Positions 24,263-31,883 of a DNA stretch of 64,000 bases are shown piece after piece. The stretch is from contig OZ220491.1 of the NCBI GenBank assembly GCA_965116195.1, forward strand, positions 620,001 to 684,000, in the 5' to 3' direction. Made by a program: the position numbers and the translations under genes. The notes below the pieces were generated by a model that ran no database searches, had not been told where the DNA came from, and saw nothing but the letters and a program-made list of their open reading frames with translations. Source of the DNA: Aldehydirespirator sp965116195. GTDB lineage: Bacteria > Actinomycetota > Acidimicrobiia > Acidimicrobiales > Aldehydirespiratoraceae. The number at the start of each line of letters is the position of its first letter. Within the stretch, counting starts at the first letter, position 1.

Positions 24263-26827
24263 ATGGCTGAAGCCATTTCCGTCACCGGCGCGTTCACGCG
24301 CGCCGAAGGCAAAGACACCACTTTTGAGACGGGCCTTCTGGCACCGCTCGCCGGTGGTGCCGTAACCGCCCGCATGGGCAACACCGTGGTGCTCGTCACC
24401 GCCACCGGTGCCAAGGACCCTCGTGACGAAGCCGACTTTTTTCCTCTCACAGTCGATGTTGAAGAGCGGATGTACGCAGCCGGGCGTATACCGGGGTCGT
24501 TCTTCAGGCGTGAGGCACGTGCCGGTGAGCAGGCCATTTTGACTTGTCGGCTGATTGACCGTCCACTGCGCCCCAGCTTTCCTGACGGCTTCCGCAACGA
24601 GGTTCATGTTGTGGCGACCGTGCTCGGGGCAGATCAGTCCCATCCCTACGACATCGCAGCCCTCAACGCAGCATCGTTGGCCTTGTGCATCTCGCCGGTG
24701 CCTTTCGACGGGCCGGTCGGCGCGGTTCGGCTGGCCTGGTCCTCTGACGGTGAGTGGATCCCTTTTCCCACCTTCAGTGAAGCTGACTCCGCAGCCTTCG
24801 AGATGGTGGTGGCAGGCCGGGTCACAGGAGATGACGTGGCTGTGATGATGGTCGAGGCCGGGGCCACGGCGGCCACCTGGCAGATGTACGAGGGTGGTGT
24901 GCCAAAGGTTGATGAAGATCAGTTGGCCGCCGGCCTTGAGGAGTCCAAGACCTGGATTCGTGAGATGATCGCATTGCAGCAGCAACTGATTGATGCTCTG
25001 GGCCCGGTGGCCAAGATCAATCCACCGCTGGCTGTTGACTACTCCGATGAAATGCTTGAGGCCGTGCAGTCCTCGGCAGGGGACCGCATCGCTGCGGCGC
25101 AGTTGATCGCCGACAAGACACAGCGTCAGGAGGCCGAGACCGCTTTGGCCGACGATGTGGTGGCCGAGATGGAGCAGCGCTTCGGTGTCGAGCCGGTGGT
25201 GGCCAAGCAGGCCAAGGCCGCGATCAGAGCCATCGCCAAGAAGGTGGTGCGTAATCGCATCGTCACCGAAGGCGTTCGCATTGACGGCCGCGCCACCGGC
25301 CAGTTGCGTCCCTTGATGAGTCGTGTTGGTGTCGTGCCCACCGCTCACGGTTCGGGACTGTTCCAGCGGGGCGACACCCAGGTGCTCAACATCACCACCC
25401 TGGGAATCGGCCGCAGTGACATGATGATTGACGACCTGTCGCCCACCGAGAAGAAGCGCTACTTCCATCATTACAACTTCCCGCCGTTCAGCACCGGTGA
25501 GACCGGCTTCATGCGCGGCCCGAAGCGGCGCGAGATCGGACATGGTGCCTTGGCCGAGCGTGCCGTGGTGCCGGTGGTTCCCAGCTATGAGGAGTGGCCC
25601 TACACGATTCGTACCGTCTCGGAGGTGTTGGCCTCGAACGGTTCCAGTTCCATGGCCTCGGTGTGCGGTTCGATCTTGTCACTGATGGACGCGGGCGTGC
25701 CGGTCAAGGCCCCTGTCGCAGGCGTGGCCATGGGTTTGGTGCATGCTGAGGGCAGCTACGTGACCCTGACCGACATTCTCGGAGCTGAGGACGCCTTTGG
25801 CGACATGGACTTCAAGGTGGCCGGTACCACGGACTTCATCACCGCGCTGCAACTTGACACCAAGATCGCAGGCATCCCTGCCGAGGTGTTGGGTGAGGCA
25901 TTGCGACAGGCTCGTGAAGCCCGCCTCGACATCTTGGACGTGATGGCCGAGACGATTGTGGAGCCGAGGCCCGAGGTGCGCGAGTCGGCACCGAAGGTGT
26001 CAACCTTTGAGATACCCATTGACAAGATCGGCGAGGTGATCGGTCCCAAGGGCAAGGTCATAAATGCCATCCAGGCCGAGACCGGCGCGGATATCAACAT
26101 TGACGACGACGGCACGGTGGGGGTCGTGGCCATCGCTTCCACGAATCGTGAAGCAGTGCAGGAGGCTGAGCGTCAGATAAAGCTGATCCTTGATCCGCCC
26201 ACGGCCGAGGTCGGTGCCACCTACCGGGGCAAGGTCGTCAACATCACCAAGTTCGGTGCCTTTGTCAACATCCTGCCCGGCCGTGACGGCTTGGTGCATA
26301 TCTCCAAGATCGGGGGCGGTCGGCGCATAGACCGTGTTGAGGACGTGCTTGAGCTGGGCGAGGAGATCGAGGTCGTGGTTGATGATGTTGATCCCAACGG
26401 CAGGATTTCTCTGTTGCCCAAAAGGGAGGACGGTGAGCAGCCCACCGGTGATCACCGGCGCGACCACGGCAGTTCCCGCTCCGGTGGCGACCGTGACCGT
26501 GATCGTGATCGTGATCGTGATCGTGACGGCGGAACCCGCGGGCGCGGCCGTGGGGGCGACCGTGGCCCTGTGCGTCGTGAGCGGCGCTCCGACGGCTTTG
26601 ACGGTGACCGCCGTCGCGGTGGCCGCGGCGATGGCCGTGGCGATCAGCGTGACGGTCGCGGTGATCAGCGTCGTGACGGAGGCCAGCGTCGTGGGTCTGC
26701 CTCACGGCCTCGTACTGTTTCCTTTGAGGACTCCTTTGACTCCGAACTCGAGAAGGACTACGGCGACCTCGGCCCCGACCCCCGTGGACGGCGAGGCCCG
26801 CGCCGCGGTGGTCGCCCTTCTCGTTGA
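24263..26827 (+). CDS. pnp: Polyribonucleotide nucleotidyltransferase (PNPase)
   Basis: An 854-residue phosphorolytic 3'-5' exoribonuclease. It has two RNase PH cores (MGNTVVLVTATGAKDPR; later GRATGQLRPLMSRVGVVPTAHGSGLFQRGDTQ) around an alpha-helical linker. The core motif FPPFSTGETGFMRGPKRREIGHGALAERA precedes the catalytic DILGAEDAFGDMDFKVAGT. KH (GEVIGPKGKVINAIQ) and S1 (GKVVNITKFGAFVNILPGRDGLVHISK) domains follow. The last ~100 residues are Arg-Gly-Asp-rich repeats (DRDRD, RGRGRGG), longer than usual and probably RNA-binding. AAGGGAG lies 6-7 nt before the ATG. The 240-bp rpsO-pnp spacer holds a small GCCCC/GGGGC hairpin near 24069. Confidence 0.97.
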   Translation: MAEAISVTGAFTRAEGKDTTFETGLLAPLAGGAVTARMGNTVVLVTATGAKDPRDEADFFPLTVDVEERMYAAGRIPGSFFRREARAGEQAILTCRLIDRPLRPSFPDGFRNEVHVVATVLGADQSHPYDIAALNAASLALCISPVPFDGPVGAVRLAWSSDGEWIPFPTFSEADSAAFEMVVAGRVTGDDVAVMMVEAGATAATWQMYEGGVPKVDEDQLAAGLEESKTWIREMIALQQQLIDALGPVAKINPPLAVDYSDEMLEAVQSSAGDRIAAAQLIADKTQRQEAETALADDVVAEMEQRFGVEPVVAKQAKAAIRAIAKKVVRNRIVTEGVRIDGRATGQLRPLMSRVGVVPTAHGSGLFQRGDTQVLNITTLGIGRSDMMIDDLSPTEKKRYFHHYNFPPFSTGETGFMRGPKRREIGHGALAERAVVPVVPSYEEWPYTIRTVSEVLASNGSSSMASVCGSILSLMDAGVPVKAPVAGVAMGLVHAEGSYVTLTDILGAEDAFGDMDFKVAGTTDFITALQLDTKIAGIPAEVLGEALRQAREARLDILDVMAETIVEPRPEVRESAPKVSTFEIPIDKIGEVIGPKGKVINAIQAETGADINIDDDGTVGVVAIASTNREAVQEAERQIKLILDPPTAEVGATYRGKVVNITKFGAFVNILPGRDGLVHISKIGGGRRIDRVEDVLELGEEIEVVVDDVDPNGRISLLPKREDGEQPTGDHRRDHGSSRSGGDRDRDRDRDRDRDGGTRGRGRGGDRGPVRRERRSDGFDGDRRRGGRGDGRGDQRDGRGDQRRDGGQRRGSASRPRTVSFEDSFDSELEKDYGDLGPDPRGRRGPRRGGRPSR

Positions 26828-26833
26828 GCCGCC

Positions 26834-27592
26834 ATGTCTGAACCGGAGCGTCATGAGCGCCTGATCCGGGTTGGTGTCTGCGGTGCCACCGGACGCATGG
26901 GCGGCGAGGCCTGCCGCAGTATTGAAGCCGATCCCGGGACCGATTTGGTGGCAGCCATTGGTTCCGCCGGGTCTGTGGATGCCTTTGAGCAGGCAGGTGC
27001 TGAGGTCGTGGTGGATCTCACGGTCGCAGAGGCCGCCCGCAGCAACCTGCCGGTGTTGGCCGCTGCGGGGATTCACGCGGTTGTGGGCACATCTGGCCTT
27101 GATGCGGCGGATCTCACACGGCTGAGGGATGCCTTCGTTGCGAGTCGCTGCATCCACGCCCCCAACTTTGCTGTCGGTGCTGTGTTGATGATGCGTTTCG
27201 CGGCGCTCGCTGCTCGGTTCTTTGACACAGCCGAGGTGATCGAATTGCATCATGACGGCAAGGTTGACGCGCCGTCAGGGACGGCTACCAAGACTGTTGA
27301 GGCCATGGCGGCGGCATCACCGGACTGGGCACCTGACCCGACGGTGAGCGAGAGCCTGCCCGGTGCCCGTGGCGGGGTGGGTGCCGGCGGGATACGGGTT
27401 CACTCGGTGCGCCTCCAGGGTCTGGTGGCCCATCAGGAGGTGATCCTCGGCGGCAGCGGCGAGACGTTGACCATCCGACATGACACGATTGACCGGTCTT
27501 CTTTCATGCCCGGAATGATGCTGGCCGTCAAACGGGCCGTGTCAATGCCCTCCGGACTGACCACAGGCCTGGAAGAACTCCTCGGCGTTTGA
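26834..27592 (+). CDS. dapB: 4-hydroxy-tetrahydrodipicolinate reductase
   Basis: A 252-residue lysine/DAP-pathway enzyme that reduces hydroxytetrahydrodipicolinate with NAD(P)H. The nucleotide motif is VGVCGATGRMG (13-23), VVGTSG comes later, and the catalytic ELHHDGKVDAPSGTA carries the His-Lys site. GGVGAGGIRVHSVRLQGLVAHQEVILG is the C-terminal signature. The ATG lies 7 bp after pnp, so it is probably co-transcribed with rpsO-pnp. Its DAP-pathway partners dapA, dapF, dapC and dapD are all within 37 kb. Confidence 0.96.
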   Translation: MSEPERHERLIRVGVCGATGRMGGEACRSIEADPGTDLVAAIGSAGSVDAFEQAGAEVVVDLTVAEAARSNLPVLAAAGIHAVVGTSGLDAADLTRLRDAFVASRCIHAPNFAVGAVLMMRFAALAARFFDTAEVIELHHDGKVDAPSGTATKTVEAMAAASPDWAPDPTVSESLPGARGGVGAGGIRVHSVRLQGLVAHQEVILGGSGETLTIRHDTIDRSSFMPGMMLAVKRAVSMPSGLTTGLEELLGV

Positions 27593-27815
27593 GCGCCAGT
27601 GCAATCGCCAACCTCAGGCCCCAGCGCTCATGTACCGATAGCCATGCACGATTCAAGGTCCCACGCCTAACTCCTCAAGTCCCAGCGCTCTTGGGCCGAT
27701 AAGCAGTAGGGATAACCAGTAGGTGTAGGTGCTCCCACAGCCCCTGGTTGAGTGGTGTACTGTCCGGGGCTTTGTCGGCACTGCGTTGGTGTCAGTGGGT
27801 TCTAGATTGCTGGGG

Positions 27816-28610
27816 GTGCGCAGGTTGGTGTCGCCGGGGTGGATTGTCTCTCATCTGTTTGTGGTGGCCATGGTTGCCTTGATGACGAACCTGGGCTTCT
27901 GGCAGCTGCGTCGCCTCGACGAACGTCGTGTCACCAACGAGGCGACGATCTTGGCCATGTCACAAGAACCGCTCGCCGTCTTGCGGTATCTCGACCAGCC
28001 GCAGCCTCCGCCGGACCACACGGCTGTCACTGCCACCGGCACCTACCTTGCCGATCGTGAGGTGCTGATCGCCAACCGCAGCAGCAACGGGTTGCCGGGT
28101 TCGTGGTTGGCCACACCGTTGCGACTCACCGACGGCCGGATCGTGGTGGTGGTTCGTGGCTGGATCTCGCGCCGTAGCCTGGTCGGCTCCAGCGCCGATC
28201 TCAGCACGGGTGCCGCCCTCGAGGGAACCGTGACGGTGACAGGTCTGCTGTTTGACAGTCTCACAGCAGGGCGTGTGGCCGTGACAGACCCGGACGACAA
28301 GCCCGAGATCTCACGCATGGACCTGACCAGCTACGAACAGGCATCCGGGTTGGCTGTCGAGGATTTGTGGATCAGGCTGCGCCAGCAGACACCTCCGCAA
28401 CCCGAGGGCCTGCCTGTGCCTGTGCCCGATCCGGAACTGGGCGACGGGCCGCACCTGTCATATGCGTTCCAGTGGTTTTTCTTCTCGCTTGGAACGGTGG
28501 TCGTCTACACGCTGATCCTGCGCCGCTTCGTGTTGTCGCGCACCGGTGTTGCGCCTCGGCCCGACCAGCAGCTCCCCGACCAGCAGGTCACCGCCGAGTT
28601 GCATGGTTGA
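27816..28610 (+). CDS. SURF1-family protein (cytochrome c oxidase assembly)
   Basis: A membrane protein of about 264 residues with two transmembrane helices enclosing an extracytoplasmic domain. Helix 1 is near residues 9-30 (VSHLFVVAMVALMTNLGFWQ), followed by LRRLDERR, the SURF1 signature. The second helix is YAFQWFFFSLGTVVVYTLILRRF. Between them come GTYLADREVLIANRSSNGLPGSW and VVVVRGWISRRS. SURF1 helps insert heme a into the aa3 oxidase. The GTG at 27816 is chosen because actinobacterial relatives start MRRLxSPxW; the frame opens at 27729. It sits between dapB and dapA with no functional link to them. The 27593-27728 spacer holds a CCCAGCGCTC-type duplication. Confidence 0.82.
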   Translation: MRRLVSPGWIVSHLFVVAMVALMTNLGFWQLRRLDERRVTNEATILAMSQEPLAVLRYLDQPQPPPDHTAVTATGTYLADREVLIANRSSNGLPGSWLATPLRLTDGRIVVVVRGWISRRSLVGSSADLSTGAALEGTVTVTGLLFDSLTAGRVAVTDPDDKPEISRMDLTSYEQASGLAVEDLWIRLRQQTPPQPEGLPVPVPDPELGDGPHLSYAFQWFFFSLGTVVVYTLILRRFVLSRTGVAPRPDQQLPDQQVTAELHG

Positions 28611-29080
28611 GTTGCAGACCGCTGAATCACATACCGCTGAATCACATACTGCGTGGCAGGTCACCGATACAGATTTGGTGGGACAGTTCGCAGCCTTGTG
28701 TGGCGTGGTTGAATCACATACTGCGTGGCAGGTCACCGATACAGATTTGGTGGGACAGTTCGCAGCCTTGTGTGGCGTGGTTGAATCACATACTGCGTGG
28801 CAGGTCACCGATACAGATTTGGTGGGACAGTTCGCAGCCTTGTGTGGCGTGGTTGAATCACATACCGCGGCGCTGGTCACCGATACAGATTTGGTGGGAC
28901 AGTTCGCAGCCTTGTGTGGCGTGGTTGAATCACATACCGCGGCGCTGGTCACCGATACAGATTTGGTGGGACAGTTCGCAGCCTTGTGTGGCATGGTTGG
29001 ACTGCGGGCCGCGACCAAGCTACCGATACAGAACGGTTGGGACTTGTTCGAGGCCTGTGACCATGGTTGAATCACAGACC
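28607..29080. repeat. 72-bp tandem repeat array (five copies plus a diverged sixth)
   Basis: GGTTGAATCACATAC units recur at 28707, 28779, 28851 and 28923 with the next boundary at 28995, exactly 72 bp apart. A diverged copy follows to about 29080. The central GATACAGATTTGGTGGGACA is invariant in the full copies. Because 72 is a multiple of three, a frame reading ESHTAWQVTDTDLVGQFAAL repeats across it, but it lacks a ribosome site and probably is not a gene. The array starts at the SURF1 stop codon (GGTTGAG). Confidence 0.93.
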
Positions 29081-29129
29081 GCGGCGCAAGTCACCCGTTG
29101 CTGTGCTTGATGCGCCTAGGGTTAGGGCC

Positions 29130-30194
29130 ATGGCACGCTTCGGACGGGTTCTGACTGCGATGGTGACACCGTTCACCAAAGACGGAACCCTTGACCTTGA
29201 CGGCGCGGCGCAACTGGCACGGTGGCTGGTGGAGCGCGGCAACGAAGGACTGGTGGTTGCCGGCACGACCGGCGAGAGTCCCACACTCACCCACAGCGAA
29301 CAGGCCGAGTTGGTGACTGCTGTGGTCGAGGCGGTGGACGTGCCGGTCATCGCGGGTGCAGGCAGCAACGACACCCGCGCCGCCATTGACCTGACCGAAC
29401 GGTGTACTGCTGCCGGCGCGTCCGGCATCTTGCATGTGGCGGGCTACTACAACCGGCCATCGCAGGCCGGGCTTGATGCCCATTTTCGTCACTGTGCCGA
29501 AGCGACACACCTTCCTGTCATGCTCTATGACATCCCCGGTCGCACGGGACGCAAGATCGCCACCGAAACCATGGCATCGCTGGCACACGAAGTGACGAAC
29601 ATCGTGGCTGTCAAAGACGCCGCCGGTCATCCGGATGAGACGGCGCGACTGCTGCAGATGGCACCTGCTGACTTTGAGGTGTACTCCGGTGACGACTCGC
29701 TGACGCTTCCGTTGCTGGCGATCGGCGCGGTGGGCACGGTCGGCGTGGCCACACACTGGGCGAGCGCGCAGGTGGTTGCCATGGTTGATGCATTTGATCA
29801 GGGGCGACCCTGGGAGGCTGCTGTCATCAACCGCAGGCTGCTGGACTCATATGACTTCGAGACCAGCGACGAGGCTCCCAATCCGGTGCCGACGAAGTGC
29901 ATCTTGAGAGTGCTCGGTGTTGCGTCGGGGCCGTGTCGTCTGCCCATGGGACCCGAGCCGGATTGGCTGGAGGACCGGGCCCGCGAAGTGCTGGCCGGGC
30001 TGGGCTGGCCCGACACCACCACCGGCACCACCAGCCACACCACCGACATCACCGGCACCGCCGGGAGCAGCGACATCACCGGTACCACCGGTACCGCCGC
30101 TACCACCGGAACTGCCGGCACCACCAGCTCCACCGGAACTGCCGGCACCACCAGCAGCACCGTCGGCACCGTCGGCAGCGCCGCCGGCGGCTAG
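29130..30194 (+). CDS. dapA: 4-hydroxy-tetrahydrodipicolinate synthase with a Thr/Gly-rich tail
   Basis: A 354-residue class I aldolase that condenses pyruvate and aspartate semialdehyde. Motifs: GRVLTAMVTPFTKDGTLDLD, VVAGTTGESPTLTHSEQ, GAGSNDTRAAIDL, PVMLYDIPGRTGRKI (Tyr and Arg of the active site) and NIVAVKDAAG with the Schiff-base Lys. The enzyme normally ends near residue 295; here about 55 more residues of Thr-Gly-Ser repeats (TGTTG, TAGTTSST) are added. The ATG at 29130 has AGGG upstream. It is followed 15 bp later by RNase J, a common actinobacterial pairing. Confidence 0.95.
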   Translation: MARFGRVLTAMVTPFTKDGTLDLDGAAQLARWLVERGNEGLVVAGTTGESPTLTHSEQAELVTAVVEAVDVPVIAGAGSNDTRAAIDLTERCTAAGASGILHVAGYYNRPSQAGLDAHFRHCAEATHLPVMLYDIPGRTGRKIATETMASLAHEVTNIVAVKDAAGHPDETARLLQMAPADFEVYSGDDSLTLPLLAIGAVGTVGVATHWASAQVVAMVDAFDQGRPWEAAVINRRLLDSYDFETSDEAPNPVPTKCILRVLGVASGPCRLPMGPEPDWLEDRAREVLAGLGWPDTTTGTTSHTTDITGTAGSSDITGTTGTAATTGTAGTTSSTGTAGTTSSTVGTVGSAAGG

Positions 30195-30209
30195 CAGGGG
30201 AGACACAGC

Positions 30210-31868
30210 GTGGCCGAGCCGGTGGCTGTCACATTTCTCGGCGGTCTCGGCGAGATCGGTCGCAACTGTGCCGTTCTTGAGACGGACGGACGCAGGGTGC
30301 TGCTTGACTGCGGCCGCAAGTTCGGCACCGAAGACCTGCCCGGAGTTGAATCCGTGCTGCCTGACTTCAACTGGCTGTTGCAACAGGGAGATGTTGAGGC
30401 CTGTGTCGCCACGCACGCCCATGAAGACCACATCGGTGCGCTGCCCCATCTGCTGGAGATACTGTCGTTTCCGATCTACGGCTCGGCCTTCACTCTGGGA
30501 CTGATCCACCACAAACTGGTTGAGGCCGGGCTCACCGGTCGGGCCGAGTTGCGTGAGGTGAGAGACGGCGACCGCTACCAGGCCGGCCCCTTCGAATGCG
30601 AGGCCATGCCGGTGACACACTCCGTTCCGGGAGGTCTCATCAACGCATTCTCCACTCCGCAGGGCGTGATATTGCACTCCAGCGACTTCAAGCTCGATCT
30701 GATGCCGGTGGACGGACGGCGCACCGCGCTGTCACGGATCGGCAGTCTGGCCGCTTCTCCGGGCGTGCGCCTGCTGCTGGCCGATTCCACCAACGCGGAC
30801 GAACCGGGCTCGTCACGTTCCGAAACCGAGATCGGAGCGGTGTTGCGCGACCTGATTTTCCGTCAGCACAAGCGACGTGTGATCGTCGCCGCATTCGCCA
30901 GCCACATCCACAGGATCCAGCAGGTGGCAGACGCGGCCATAGCCGCGGGCCGCTATGTGGCGACCCTCGGACTGTCGATGCAGCGCAATGTGGCCCTGGC
31001 CCGCGAACTTGGTTTGTTGAGGGTGCCGGATCGCTTTCTGCTGGACATCGCCGATATCGAGGCACTGGATCCCGCTGCGGTGCTGATCATCTGTACTGGC
31101 TCCCAGGGTGAACCCAGGGCTGCTCTGAGCCAGATGGCCGAGGGAACCAACAAGTGGGTGTCGATTGGTGCCGACGACACGGTTCTGTTGAGCGCTCATC
31201 CGATCCCGGGAAACGAGGTGGCGGTGGCTGCTGTGCGCAACGGATTGGCCCGGCGGGGTGCTCTGGTGCTGCACTCCGGTCAGCTCGATCTGCATACCTC
31301 GGGTCATGGCAAACAGCAGGAACTTCAGGTGCTGCACTCGGTGGCGGCACCGCAGTGGTTCGTTCCGGTGCATGGCGAGTATGAGCACCTGGTGGCTCAC
31401 GCGCAGTTGGCCCGTGAGATGGGTATGGACAACGACCGGGTCATGTTGTGCGGTGACGGTGACCGCATCGAGTTGACCGACCAGGGTCTGCGGATGGTCG
31501 GCTCGGTCGGGGGTGGCCATATCTACGTGCAGGGCACCGTCGGCGAGCTTGGCGAGACCGTGCTCGGCGATCGCCGCAAGTTGGGCCGCGAGGGGTTTGT
31601 GGTGGTGACCGTCAATGTTGACATGTGGAACCGTCGGATCGTGTCCAGGCCTTACGTGGTGTCGCGCGGTTGGGTCGAGCCGCCCGCCCTGCATGACCAC
31701 ATGGTGGCCGTGGCTGACGTGGTCACGGAGCGGTTGTCGGAGGCGTTGGCTGACACCGACTGCGAATTCGAGGCTCTGTATGACGTGGTGTTGCGAGCCG
31801 CGAGGCGCTGTTCAAGGGAACGTACCGGCCGCAAGCCTGCCGTCATTCCGGTGATACGCGAGGTCTGA
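30210..31868 (+). CDS. rnj: Ribonuclease J
   Basis: A 552-residue metallo-beta-lactamase/beta-CASP ribonuclease with 5'-3' exo- and endonuclease activity on mRNA and rRNA precursors. Metal ligands are in VATHAHEDHIGALP (HxHxDH) near residue 71-84, MPVTHSVPGG and LHSSDFKLD. The beta-CASP domain has VIVAAFASHIHRIQQ, TGSQGEP and LHSGQLDLHTSGHGKQQEL with the last His motifs. VPVHGEYEHLVAHAQLA closes the core, and a C-terminal multimerisation domain follows. The start is GTG with GGGGAG upstream. It is encoded directly after dapA. Confidence 0.96.
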   Translation: MAEPVAVTFLGGLGEIGRNCAVLETDGRRVLLDCGRKFGTEDLPGVESVLPDFNWLLQQGDVEACVATHAHEDHIGALPHLLEILSFPIYGSAFTLGLIHHKLVEAGLTGRAELREVRDGDRYQAGPFECEAMPVTHSVPGGLINAFSTPQGVILHSSDFKLDLMPVDGRRTALSRIGSLAASPGVRLLLADSTNADEPGSSRSETEIGAVLRDLIFRQHKRRVIVAAFASHIHRIQQVADAAIAAGRYVATLGLSMQRNVALARELGLLRVPDRFLLDIADIEALDPAAVLIICTGSQGEPRAALSQMAEGTNKWVSIGADDTVLLSAHPIPGNEVAVAAVRNGLARRGALVLHSGQLDLHTSGHGKQQELQVLHSVAAPQWFVPVHGEYEHLVAHAQLAREMGMDNDRVMLCGDGDRIELTDQGLRMVGSVGGGHIYVQGTVGELGETVLGDRRKLGREGFVVVTVNVDMWNRRIVSRPYVVSRGWVEPPALHDHMVAVADVVTERLSEALADTDCEFEALYDVVLRAARRCSRERTGRKPAVIPVIREV

Positions 31869-31883
31869 GCGGGTTCAAAGGAG

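Noticed and set aside
24113..25543. 476-codon minus-strand ORF opposite pnp
   Set aside because: A high-GC shadow frame of PNPase; no family motif or start signal.
28546..29070. 174-codon + strand ORF with 24-residue repeats, and its minus-strand mirror
   Set aside because: Open on both strands because the 72-bp unit lacks stops; overlaps the SURF1 end and has no start signal. Kept only as a repeat and as a low-priority finding.
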